A DNA stretch of 64,000 nt from Cryptomeria japonica (Eukaryota; Streptophyta; Pinopsida; Cupressales; Cupressaceae). Under the pieces are notes generated by a model. That model worked only from the letters and a program-made list of their open reading frames with translations. It was not told the origin of the DNA and did not search any database. This document shows, piece after piece, positions 11,629 through 22,702 of the stretch. Numbering within the stretch: position 1 is the first letter of the stretch; each line of letters opens with the position of its first letter. The DNA lies in contig NC_081410.1 of assembly GCF_030272615.1 (NCBI RefSeq), positions 225,793,415 through 225,857,414 on the forward strand, given 5' to 3'. Made by a program: the position numbers and the translations under genes.

Positions 11629-13008
11629 TGATGATATGATGAATCAATAAGGATCCAGACAACTACTAAGAGGGGGGGTGAATCAGTAAATACAAAATTG
11701 ACTTAACTTTCACCAAACTCAAAAGCAATCTCACAACTCAATCACTGAACTAACTAGTCCAAACACTGAGTAATAAACTGCAATAGCACTGACAGTTTAC
11801 CGGTTGACTGGCATATCAAAATAACAATATAACAGCTCCCAAACCATTTAACCAAACATCAAAACACTTTACTAACAATAGTAAAAGCACATTTCTGATT
11901 ACTGCCAATCATCTTAATATAACTAAGTGGATTTAATCAGTTAAGCAAATTAACCATATCAAAACATAACCACAAAAACCATTCACCACTTGACACAATG
12001 ATTTTTGACATGGAAACCCAAATGGGAAAAACCATGGTGGGGATGAATACCCACAAGTATTCTAAACTCTTCTGAAGTTTTCCCTATTAGGAACCAAGCC
12101 TGTTAAAGCTTTACAAAATGTCCTGTTAGGAGCAGATCCTGTTAGGGACCACCCAGTTAAGGGATTGACTATAATGCCCTGTTAGAAGCAATACCTTGTT
12201 AGGAGTAACCTCGATAGATGATTTGAAATCCAAGCTAATGGATCACCTGGTTAGAGGATTTAGATAGCACTAAGCCTATTAAATCTTACCCGGTTAAGGG
12301 ATTTAACAATTGTAATTATTAGAGAACAATAGGGGTTTGTTGATCTAGTAAAATAGCACTACTTTGCTTGATTGGATCCTTTTCATACTCCTATATGCCT
12401 TCACACATACTATAGATACTCCTTATGTTTGGCAATCAATCACACTGACACTTAACCAAAATTGCCACTAGTACAAAACAACTCATCGACCTTATAAGCA
12501 AAACAATAGGTCGGTAACACATCACAAACCTAAGATCTCATAGAGATTACAAACAAATCAGTTCAAACATGGTTGTTGCATTACATAGCAATCATCAACA
12601 CATTGTTCAAGATAACCTCAACCACTCTTGATCACAACTCATCGATTCTCGTAACTCATCACACAGTTTCCTCTTCATGCAATGTACTCACTCATTCCCA
12701 AGATAAAACCATTATCTCTATGTGCCAAAAACCACTTGAAACTCATCACATACAACATGCATAGGTGGAATAATCATTACCGATCACCATTTGATCATAA
12801 ATCAACAAAACTAATTCACCAAGTTCCATCAATTAGGGTTTGGCATATCAATAGGTAGGGTTACCGATTGATCTCACTACTTCTAGAGTAATACTAGTTT
12901 CCTTAACTTTCTCAACTACTGGTTGAGAAACAACATCATTACTAGTTACAATTAACATCAATGACAACACAATAGGTCATCAATGCAATCTTCAATCAAA
13001 TGCCAACA
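11629..13008 (-). repeat. Copia-A 3' LTR
   Basis: Minus-strand LTR of 1380 bp, TGTTGGCATT (at 13008) to ..ATCATCA (11629), next to a polypurine tract. It carries the G-run/GTGAATCAG motif (11665-11686), the GGAAACCCAAATGGGAAAAACC block (12010-12040) and an array of degenerate CTGTTAGG / GGTTAAGGGATTT units (12080-12310). It pairs with the LTR at 50323-51715. Confidence 0.9.
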
Positions 13009-13320
13009 ATCTCCCCCTTTGCCATTGATAGAAATACAAATATCAATACCCTTGTTTGTGATGATTGAGAGTAATGCACATAAACATGTATAGGAATCTT
13101 GGTTTACATTTTTTTCATGTACTCTCCTTCAACCATACAATTCCTCTCCCCCTTAATCATATAGTTCTTCTCCCCCTTTGACAACAATGCCAAAGTGAAA
13201 ATAAAATGTGCAGTGTCATACTTCACTACTCTGTAACAACAATTTGTAGCTTGTTGCTCCTCCTGTGGAGTAGCTCCACTCTACACCAATCCTCCTCCAA
13301 GATTCTTCAATTATCTCTGG
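13009..13320 (-). other. Copia-A polypurine tract and 3' untranslated region
   Basis: On minus the sequence before the LTR reads AAAGGGGGAGAT (13009-13020). Two further purine runs of the same type lie upstream near 13145-13153 and 13170-13180. The rest is non-coding. Multiple AGGGGGAG runs before the 3' LTR match those in D and B. Confidence 0.8.
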
Positions 13321-13640
13321 GACTGATTTCTTTCACATATTCTCAATTGACCTCATGTAGGGGCACAACTAATAGCTGACCTCTAAGATAATCAAAAGTA
13401 GTCTTAGGCAAAGCTTTAGTAAAGATATCTGCTAGCTACTCCTTGGTAGAAACATGCTCCAATAACACATCTTTACTCTGCACTTTCTCCCTCAAGAAAT
13501 GATATTTTAGCTCAATATGCTTGGTTCTAGCATGCAACACTAGGTTCTTTGATATATTTTTGCACTAGTGTTATCACATAAAATCTTTACTGGTTCTATG
13601 ATCTTCAACTTGAATCCTTCCAGAATGTGTTTTATCCTTG
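13321..13640 (-). pseudogene. Copia-A RNase H C-terminal fragment
   Basis: Minus-strand translation gives LEGFKLKIIEPVKILCDNTSA, a small shift, then ARTKHIELKYHFLREK, LADIFTKALPKTTFDYLR and a few more residues. This is the end of copia RNase H and aligns with Copia-1 (LEGINEKVTEPVTIFYDNTSA and IGDIFTKPLP). The upstream boundary is the gypsy E LTR. The RT active-site box and first half of RNase H that should precede it are found nowhere in the window. Confidence 0.88.
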
Positions 13641-13641
13641 T

Positions 13642-15842
13642 TGGTAAACAGATTTGTCTCCTCCAATTTATTCAATTTTTATACTCTTTAGCCCAAGAAA
13701 TGAAAGACAAATTTCACCATACAGTTGGAAAATCATCATATTGATTAACCTCTGAATTAAGGTACAACTCCCTTTAATAGATATTCAATCAGCTCCAAAT
13801 TACACACAACCAACATTATACTTTTCACCAAAAAGTACAAAAAGGAAATTGTATTCACCAGTCAATACCAAATGAACACAAGCATTGATTCATATATAAT
13901 TCTTTATGTAAAGCTGAGAAACTTCACATGTACGCTAAAATAAAATGAAAACCTTAAAAGATCAATTTCATTGATATTTTCTGTAAATATAGAAAGCTAT
14001 CACAGATTCTTTCTTGAAATAATTTCTCACAGAAATCAAATTTCAAACACCAAACTCACAGATTTGTAGCCAAAGATAAGTTGTCATTTGATTTTCATTC
14101 ATAAATGATCATCAACTTCCAACACATATAAAGTATTCAACCAAAATTAAAGAGATAGTTTTTCAAAAACTTAGCAGACCCACGTAAAGTCATTGCAAAG
14201 CTTATAAATAGGTCACCTGACCAATAGTTTAACCAAAGGTAAAATTAACTCGAAATGAGTTAATGAGAAACTATCCTAACTGCATAACTGAAAATTAAAA
14301 GAAAGCTAGACACGTTGGCATACAACTGCCAGTAGTGCTAGTCATGTTGTCGATTTTGTTTCAGTCGGATTGCCCAGGTTGCTATTTTGGGTGGACACCA
14401 TAACCTCTTTCATTGTACTCCACTTCCGATGAACCTTTGAGAACTCTTGGATTACCGCTACATGTGGTAGGCTAATATGAATTACCCTTTGCTTCTACAG
14501 TTCCTTCTTTCTTTTCACCAGCTGCACTTTATCTCTGTGAGGATCCAAGTGGTCTAGACATACTATAAGCATCGACTCCACTTTGGCAATCTTCGTAAAA
14601 TCCTCCACGGCTAAGGACTTTTCCACCTTAATCTCTTTAATGTGACTACTGAATTGATTGACCATTTCCGTTGTATCTTCAAAAGTTTGACCATCTTCTT
14701 TAAGAAACTGAACATCTACACAATGCATATCTTTTTGCATGGTTGTTCTCAGGGTTGTTAGTTCACTTCACAGACTGGCAGACTCACTATGACCTTGCTC
14801 AATGATTTGGTTATGCCACTCTATACTTTCTTTGCATATGAGCATTATGTCTTCATCTAATCCTGGCACTTATCTTTCGGCAAGAAAATTCATCAAGCCA
14901 TAGCACTGAATATCGCACATTTGCCTTGAAATCACCGCCCATTTTGTCTTTTCATTCTGCCATGAGATTAAGTCAGTGTCCAATTCCTTGATAACATCAT
15001 TGGCATCCTTGAAAATCTGAACTAAATGTGATATATAATTAGTTCCTTGATGCACAATTGATGTGTGCCACTCAAAGAAAATCTCTGCGATCATCTTGTT
15101 CCGTTGAACCTCATCCAAGAACTTTTGATTGCTAGGGGATTTTGAACTAAAGGGAATAGAGCTTTGGGACAATGGCAGTGGACTATTCTGCAGAGTGTGG
15201 ATGCATTGAGCCATTTTCATTAAACTTTGTTTCAACTCTGCTTTATCCTTTTCATCCTTCCAAGTGCGGGAGATAATCCTTTTGGTTGAAGTCTCTAAAT
15301 GTTTCACATCAATGACTCTAGTTCCTACCCCCAAATAAACTCACTCAATAGTATAATCAGCCTTTGAGGTAGTGGCAGCATCCTTATCGGATGTAGGCTT
15401 AGCAATATCTGTAGTCCAATGTTTTGTGCCCTCATCAAAACCGATCATGGTCTCCACTTTTAGCCGCTTTGGCTTAGTGGCCCTTCCTATACATTTACTC
15501 ACAACATCTTCCATTGATACAAAAATAGGCACAACATTCCTTTTCTTGGTAATTGAATCACTTAACCATTTAGGAGCCATAGTTAGATCCTTGGATTGCA
15601 TGGGCGAAGGCCCTCCTGAAGTCGGAAGCATAGCATTATCTGTACTAGACTAAACATCAAGCACCTATGAATCCTTGATATTAGCATCAGCATCGGTTAA
15701 GACCTTGTTAGCATCAAAAACACGTGTTGTCATATTGCCCTGTACTTCTTCGGCATCCAAATCAAGAATGAGATGAGCAGCAGTTGGCTGAAAGTTCTTC
15801 TTGTATCTTGACCTAGTAACTTGGGCACCAATGGAATGTGCA
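13642..15842 (-). repeat. Element E 3' LTR (contains coding sequence)
   Basis: The LTR is 2201 bp, TGCACATTCC (at 15842) to TTTACCA (13642) on minus. It matches 27917-30118 along its whole length. Similarity stops abruptly at both ends (GTGC at 15841 and 30118). Its first 1.5 kb encode the C-terminal part of the accessory ORF; the last 0.7 kb (13642-14341) is AT-rich non-coding DNA. No clean polypurine tract sits right at 15843; the nearest purine run, AAAGAGGAGAAA, is about 15-25 bases away. Confidence 0.82.
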
Positions 15843-17549
15843 GCTTCAAAGTCAAGTTTCTCCTCTTTAATCTTAACTTGCTTCTTTCCTGCAATAGAAA
15901 TAGGAATGTTAGTTAAAACATTTGTTTTTCTCACAATCTCCCTTTTTCTACCCTTATTTCTTGAACTGGTTGCCTATCCGGATGAAATCTGCAACTCCTT
16001 ATGCAATTCTTTGTTCTGTGAATTATCCTAAAGGTGTGTGCCTGTACACTATCTTCAATCTTTCTACTCCAATCGACCTCTAGAAGGGGTTCATTGTGTA
16101 CCCGATTCATAAATTCTGGATCCAATACATCTCCATTATCAATGGTCACACCAGAGGTGTCCATTTGCAACTTCATATGGAGAATCTTCTTCAGAGTTAA
16201 CCTGGACCAATTTCTTTTTCTCACTTCAAATCCATCTGAGTAGTCTTCCTAGTAATCTTCCAACTATGGCATATGTTGATCAGACATTATCTTTTTCACA
16301 TAATGAGAAATAAAACCTTTGCTATCAAATTATCTCTCTTCACGAAGGTTTTCAAATGAAACCTCTTAAATTCTAACTCAAGATTCAGTGCATCAGAAAT
16401 AGACCTACAACTATAATGGCCTAAATCAATAGAAAAATTCCACTTGTGCCAGAATCTTCACCATAATCCTTTACATTATGGGCTAATTGCCTAGAAACTT
16501 CAATCAAAACATAGTAATCTGAAACATATCTAGGTAACCTAAAGGGTTCTAACACCTTTAAAGCCTTCTACCCTTATATAAGTGAAGTGATTAAATTGAG
16601 TAAAGAAGCTACCATAGATGTTAATTAGTACAATAGCTTCAACCGACATTCTCCTGTGCAAATTACCTTGTAACTCAAAAGTTAATCTCCTAGCAAAAAT
16701 ATCATTTCAGTGAAGGTAATTATCAACATGTCCTTTTTGGGTCAAATGGGGGTGATATTCATAAATTTTTATACCCTGAACCCATTTTGTATGGAATAGT
16801 CCAAGCCACTCCCTCACACAAGCTAACATATAGAACAGATATGAAGACATATAAAAATTTGACATCCCAGGGTAATTGCTCAAACCCTCATGCAACCTTT
16901 CTACAATTACAGTGTCCCAGTCAATGAACTGGTCTTTGTCGAGAGTGACTTGGATGAAGAAATACATCCAGTCCTCCCAATAGAAGGAGTGTGAATTTCC
17001 CCTAATTCTGCTCAACATTATTACCAAATCCCTAATTCTAGGAATCAAATTCTCTCAGGTTAATGGCCTTGGCAGCCTTGAGTTGCCCTTTTGAAACTTC
17101 AAAAGCCAATTTCATGCAATAATGGTTCTGTAATACTCCTTCTTCTCATAATAAATCATATAAGACTTTCCAATAGTCCAATCCTCATAGGGTTCCTGAT
17201 GTGGGATACCCATGGCTGCCATTACTGTCTCTCTATCAATAGACAACAGAACCTCACCATTATTTCTCCTAATGCACCTGTTAACTTTTTCATAGTGATT
17301 CATGCACTCTAAAACCAACTTAGGACAAGGGGAAGCTGGGGGAAATCTCGTCGCTTCCAATAAACCACTTTGTGCAATATCTTTTAGCATAGAATTAGCA
17401 GCTGGGTTCCTTACTCTTTCTAAGAAAACATCTAAATCTAATTGAACTAGAGCCATATCTGCTAGCTCTGGTAAGGAACTCACAAGGGAAGAAAAGCTCG
17501 CTAATTTAGGCAAAGTCGACCTCATGTTTAACCTGTAATATTTCCCCAA
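14342..17549 (-). pseudogene. Element E accessory ORF of unknown function, overlapping the 3' LTR (~1070 codons)
   Basis: Minus-strand coding runs from about 17525 (MRSTLPKLASF; an upstream Met gives 17549) to a stop at 14342. Early parts read LECMNHYEKVNRCIRRNNG and VERLHEGLSNYPGMSNFY. The middle is basic (AHSIGAQVTRSRYKKNFQP, IGRATKPKRLKVET), and the end is helical (WQNEKTKWAVISRQM, VNQFSSHIKEIKVEKS). Several stops break it, but stops in the LTR part are open codons in the other LTR copy: TAA versus CAA in the codon before VPGLDED, and TAG versus TGG in the codon before KQRVIHI. The frame was therefore probably open when E inserted. I recognise no family. By position it resembles an env-like ORF, but I see no signal peptide or membrane anchor. 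Confidence 0.7.
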
Positions 17550-18652
17550 TCAACTCAAATAAAGCAGAAAACGGGTAAAACATAAACAAGCAGCTAAACA
17601 ATATACCCATATCTTTTAAAACCTGCAGTAATTAGGAAATTCGTTGAACATACTTTTCTCTATCATCTGCAAAACCCCTATCGTAGTCTACTTTCCTTTC
17701 GCTCCAAAACTCTCCTTAAAACTTATGTTTCACAAATGACAATCTTCGACAAAACAACTGCTCAATTTAAAATAGCCAAGAAAATCTTACCCATCATTTC
17801 CATAAGTTATCATCATTACTCTTCACTTGTGCGACCTCACTCTGAAATGATCACAAACAAGCATGCATTTAATAAAAGGTCACTTCATATCTGAAAACAC
17901 GGATTCCCACATCATACTTGCTACAAATGACAACTTTTAAATCATTAAGGAAGAATATTCCCCTTTTCTGTCATCGTCAATCATATCTTAAAATCTATGT
18001 CGCCACCTCGTGAAAAGTCATATGATTTGCAAGAAATCAAATATTTAACTTTGAACCTTGAAAAACAACAGCGACACAAAAACATATACATGGCCAATAT
18101 TGAACTTTGAACCTTGAACCAGAAATGTTTGAGTTCAAGGTTCAACTAATGCTAAACACCGACAAATACTAAAGAAGACTTATAAAGCCATGCGGGAAAA
18201 TAAACTTTAACATGACACTCGTTGAACTTTGAACCTTGAACTAGAAAGGTTCAAGTTCAACACAGTGAAACTTAAAGAAAACAGTGAAGACTGAATTGCA
18301 CAAAAAATTCAAGGCACACAACCCGACCAAAGGACCAGTTAGGGACATGACTCAATAAGGTGGTATTAAAATGGAAATTTATATGTTCCACCAGTTCAGT
18401 GGCTCTACATGGGGACTAGGACTGTAAAGTACCAAGCAATGAATCCCAGAATCTCTGGTTTCGCAAATGACTGAAAAGTAAGGCCGGACTCACACCAAAA
18501 CTCACACACCTAAGCTAAACACAACAAAAACTGTATTTACAAACTGGAAGGGGACTCCTGCTTACAATTGATACAATTTTAAATCCTACGCATTATAGGA
18601 CAGAGGTAATTCAAAGCCATCCTGATAAGAAAGTTTAAAATAATTAGGACCT
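17550..18652 (-). other. Element E spacer with two strong stem-loops
   Basis: Non-coding DNA between integrase and the accessory ORF. Two inverted repeats use the same word family, GAACTTTGAACCTTGAAC. The first has a perfect 13-bp stem (18107-18119 with 18133-18145, 13-base loop). The second pairs 18221-18237 with 18246-18261 with one bulged base. A third half-copy lies near 18050-18064. This may be a promoter, RNA-processing or packaging structure for the downstream ORF; function is not shown. Confidence 0.7.
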
Positions 18653-19735
18653 TTAAGGTCCTTTCCACAGTGACTCGAATTTGTCGTGAGCGCCTTTTGG
18701 CTCCCTCTTTTTATCCCATAATAACACCAGATCACCTTTCATGAGCTTCCTGGGTCTTGCCTTCTGATCAAAAATATTTTTCACCCTCATCTGATGTTCT
18801 TTAATCCTATCAACCAGTGTTTCCCTTTCTTCCTCAATCTTAGTTAAGTACACAATTCTCTTCTCAAAAGAGCTCTAAAAGAATGCATCTTCTACTATAG
18901 TCTACAATTTGGAAGCCACCAATTCTAGAGGAAGAGAAATTTGGGCACCAATACCATATACCATCTCAAATGGAGACATCCATATAGCTCGCTTAGGTGA
19001 GGTTCGATCTGCCCATAGTGCTTCATGCAACTTATTGTGCCAGTCTCTGAAATTTTTGCTAACCAACTTCCTCATGATGTTAATCAAGTTTTGGTTACTT
19101 GATTCTGCTTGGTTGTTACCCTATGGATAATAATCAGAAGCATGCGCCAAAGAAATTTCATGATCATAGCAAAATAAAACTAATTCGGATGAAGAGAAAT
19201 TTGATGCATTATCCGTGACTATTTTCTAGGGAACCCCGAACCTAACAAGAATATTGTCCTTAAATAAACACACACACAACCTCTAAAGTGGTCTTTTTCA
19301 CAGGGATAGCTTCCACCCATTTAGTAAAATAATCCGTTGTTGTTAATATGTGAGTGTGTCCTACGCTGGAAGATGGGTTCAAAGGACCAATGAAATCTAA
19401 TCCCCATTCTTAAAGGCAAGGCAGCCAACTGGGGTTTACCTGCAAACAATTTGCACTTTTCACACTTGGCCACCCAATCATATGCATCTATGAACAATTA
19501 TGGCCAATAGTAACAGTTTCTCAAGATTTTATATGCAATAACTATAGAAGAGAAATGACCACTGCACGCCTCATCATGAAAATTTTTTAGTAAAGCCTCT
19601 TGATGCGGCTTATCTACACACCTGAGAAAGGTGCCATCCAAACCCTTCTTGTATAGTATATCATCAAAGATAACATACTTTGTAGCTTTCAGCTTCAAAT
19701 TTCATTTCTCTATCTAGACAGTCTCCATAAGTAAG
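18653..19735 (-). pseudogene. Element E integrase
   Basis: Minus-strand pieces start with ILYKKGLDGTFLRCVDK and HQEALLKNFHDEACSGHFS, then CEKCKLFAGKP. Together these form the HHCC zinc-binding N-terminus of gypsy integrase, followed by a degraded core. Next come WHNKLHEALWADRTSPKRA and SPFEMVYGIGAQISLPLE (19087-18902) and the C-terminal RVKNIFDQKARPRKLMKGDLVLLW (18853-18653). The core is broken by stops and shifts, so two catalytic acidic residues cannot be placed with confidence. Integrase would insert the cDNA. Confidence 0.85.
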
Positions 19736-19739
19736 ATAA

Positions 19740-21226
19740 TAGGCAACATCTATGAACCAAAAATCCTAATGACTAGCAAATAAAGTTAAGGGAAGATTCC
19801 TCTCCTCTTCAAACTTGTTCTCCACCATTAGTTTACAAAGGTTTTTTCCTCTAACCAGATTAGTGGGCTTAATGTATAAATTAAACTCTTGAATCTTAGA
19901 GACCCAAGATTCTTTATTATTGATACCAACATCCTATTGGGTTAAAACACTTTTCACTATAGAGTTCAGAACAAAGACAGTTGCATGTGAATGAAGTATA
20001 TAGTACCTGAATTGTTTCACGACTTTCACTACTACATAAGCTTGCTTTTCTGTCTATGAGTATTTTAACTCATGCTTCTTTAGAGGTACACTCATGAAGG
20101 AGATTAGAACTTCCTCATTATCTTCACCTTTCTGCACTAAAATTTCAGACATAGTATGCTCTGATGCATAACAATAAATAATAAAATCTTTACTAAAATC
20201 TAGGTTAACAAGAGTAGGTGCATGCACAATTTCTCTTTTTATTTCTTCAAAATCCCTTTTACCTTTCTCAATCCACTTAAAAACTACTTTCTCACTCATC
20301 ATATTTACAATATATGTAGTTGTCTCGGCAAAATTAGGAATAAAACGTCTTAGAAAGTTCAGCTGTCCAAAGAAGGACCTCGCTCCATTTCTGTTGGAAG
20401 GAAGGTTGAGTTGTTGTATTTCTTTTACTCTCTCTGGATCCACCTTTACTCCCTCCTTTGAAAGAATATGTCCAGGAATTTTTTCTTCTGTGATGCCAAA
20501 AACAGACTTTTTAGGATTTAATGATACTCCATGCTCTCTGCATCTCATCGGGACTTTCCTCAAATCTTGTAGATGATGTTTCCTCTTCCTAGAGAACACA
20601 ATCAAATCATCTAAATACACTACAATGATCTTATCCCTCAAATGCCCAAAGGAAAGATCCATCACCCTCTAAAACATTTCCCTTGCATTAATCAATTTGA
20701 AAGGCATCTTGTTATATGCAAAGGTGCCCCAGGGGGTTATAAATGTTGTCTTGTGTTGATCTTGCTTCGAGACACTAATTTGGTTATATCCAGAGAAGCC
20801 ATCCAACATGGACATCATCTATGATCCTGAAACAGTTTGTAAAATATGATCCATTGTTGGCAGAGGATAATTATCCTTCAGGCTTGCTTGGTTCAAGTTT
20901 CTGAAATCAACACAAATTCATATTTCACCATGTTTCTTCCGAACAAGGACGATATTAGCAATCCAAGTAGAATGATGTAAAGGATAAATAATTCGGGCCT
21001 TCAACATCTTGTCTACCTCATGAAATATTGCTTCTGCTACCTTTGGATTAAAGTTCCTCAACTTTTGCTGGAAAGGATTGACACTAGGTTTCAAAGGAAT
21101 GTGATGTTGGAAATTACCATCTCTGAAATTCTTTAAATCATCATAGCTCCATGAAAAAACATCTTTGAACTCAATCAACAGGCTGATGAACCTCCTTTTC
21201 TCCTCTTTGGAACAACATTTACCCAA
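19740..21226 (-). pseudogene. Element E reverse transcriptase with linked RNase H
   Basis: RT begins with FKDVFSWSYDDLKNF and IPLKPSVNPFQQKLRNF, then ARIIYPLHHSTWIANIVLV. A broken stretch follows with MLDGFSGYNQI (first catalytic Asp), then VVYLDDLIVFSR (YLDD active site), NPKKSVFGITEEKI and FFGQLNFLRRFIPNF. The linked RNase H follows as LDFSKDFIIYCYASEH, VPLKKHELKYS and KQAYVVVKVVKQFRYYI. The usual TDAS aspartate is not seen in YCYASE. Stops lie near 20054 and 20665-20918. This is gypsy RT of the plant group with the SWSYDDLK signature. Confidence 0.9.
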
Positions 21227-21458
21227 ATTAACAAATTTAGGATAGGATCCTCCTCAGTACCAATGTTGATTCGCTCATACTAACCAGAGTTTTGAATTAC
21301 AAGAGTCTCTTTCTCCCCTTTCTTAACATACCCATCCTTTCTATCAAAAAGACATTCAAGAGACACCAAGCCTTTTGGGATTTTATTTCCTTTCAACTAT
21401 AATACCCCATCATGCAGTTCCTCTGGTGAATCAAGAGAAAACTCTTTACAACTTACTT

Positions 21459-22160
21459 CTAATCCTTCATAAACCAAGGATGTGAAAATCTCTGCACACC
21501 GTTAAAAGTTCTGAATCTATTTATCATTTTCAACACCTGCCAGGATTCAAAATTGTCAAGGACACTCGGTCTATAAACTAGTTCTACTCTATAGGTATCT
21601 GTTGTGAAATCAGGATGAGGAGCTAATAGAGCTGCAGATACCAGAAAAGAATCAGCCTTCGATTTGAACTCCCTTGGTACTGCTTCAATTGAGAAAGTAT
21701 CGAATGATTCAATCTCATCCCAAACAAGGTTTCTATAATGTCTCAGTCTCTCATTTTTAACAGCAAATAAACCTCTCACTTGCTTTACAATAAGTTTAGC
21801 ATCACCTTTAACCTTCAACATTTTGATCTGCAATTTCTTCACTTCAGCAAGACCTAATAATAAAGCTTCATATTCAATCGTATTATTAGTGTTTTGAAAC
21901 TCCAATTTGAAAGCATAAGGAATAACTTTACCTTCTGGAGGTATTAATACTACCCTAGCCCCTGAACCAGCAAATGAACAACTCTCGTCAAATTCCATAG
22001 ACCAGAGTTCATCAAACATACCTGAATCTACGGTCTTATCCACCTCTTGAAAATTGGTTGATATCATATAATTTCCAAAACCACAATCTTGATACAAAAT
22101 TTGAGCTTTCGGATCATCTAAAGGAAAGACAGTGTATTTAGCTTTTGTTTCAGGATGCAA
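21459..22160 (-). pseudogene. Element E additional RNase H-like domain placed upstream of RT
   Basis: The 233-residue frame contains ELWSMEFDES, ARVVLIPPEGKVIPYAF, NTNNTIEYEALLLGL, LKVKGDAKLIVKQV and REFKSKADSFLV. The acidic residues D58, E96, D120 and D170 occupy the D-E-D-D positions of RNase H1-type nucleases, so the active site looks complete. A second, archaeal-type RNase H is known in plant Tat/Ogre-like gypsy elements, where I recall it following RT. Here it lies between protease and RT. It opens with protease-like C-terminal sequence and is read in the same direction as its neighbours. Confidence 0.8.
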
Positions 22161-22169
22161 GACAACTCT

Positions 22170-22699
22170 CTATTTTACAACTGTGATCATCACCTGAGAC
22201 CAATCCATTCTAATTTCCCCACCCATGTCTTTAAAAAAGGTACGACTCAATAACATGCCATAACTAGCAGGGATGTCAGCCACCAGAATTGTCAACTTGA
22301 TTCTTTTATCAGGATGTGTTACTAAAGCCACTTGTGCATCCTTAATTTGCCCTAACAAAGGCGCCTATTTGGAATCCATGGAATAACATTTGCCAAAGGT
22401 CTTTGTTAGGTTAAACCTAAAGCTTTTTCTACTGTTGAGGGCATGACATTGTTTGATGCTCCAGAGTCTATTATACAATTACTCAATTTATGCCCATTGA
22501 TGAACAAGGACACATAGAAAGGTTCAGGCTTATCTTCAAGACTAGGTTCAACCAATTCAACTTGTTGAGGAAAATTTTTTGATGAGACGCCAGGGATTAC
22601 TAAAGCAGGGTTGATATTTTCTTGTGCTGAAGAATTACAAGTCACAGGCATTTGGGTTTCACTTACTAAATTATGAGTATCATTTCTGTTGTTCACCAA
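22170..22699 (-). pseudogene. Element E aspartic protease
   Basis: Two minus-strand pieces. The first (22406-22699) has LEDKPEPFYVSLFINGHKL followed by the active-site motif CIIDSGASNNVMP and VEKALGLT. The second (22170-22358) has VALVTHPDKRIKL, LVADIPASYGMLLSRTF and GGEIRMDWSQ, the flap and C-terminal region of retroviral-type proteases. A stop/shift separates them near 22360-22405. It would process the polyprotein. The upstream border abuts a 3.3-kb stretch of unclear origin. Confidence 0.88.
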
Positions 22700-22702
22700 A
22701 AG

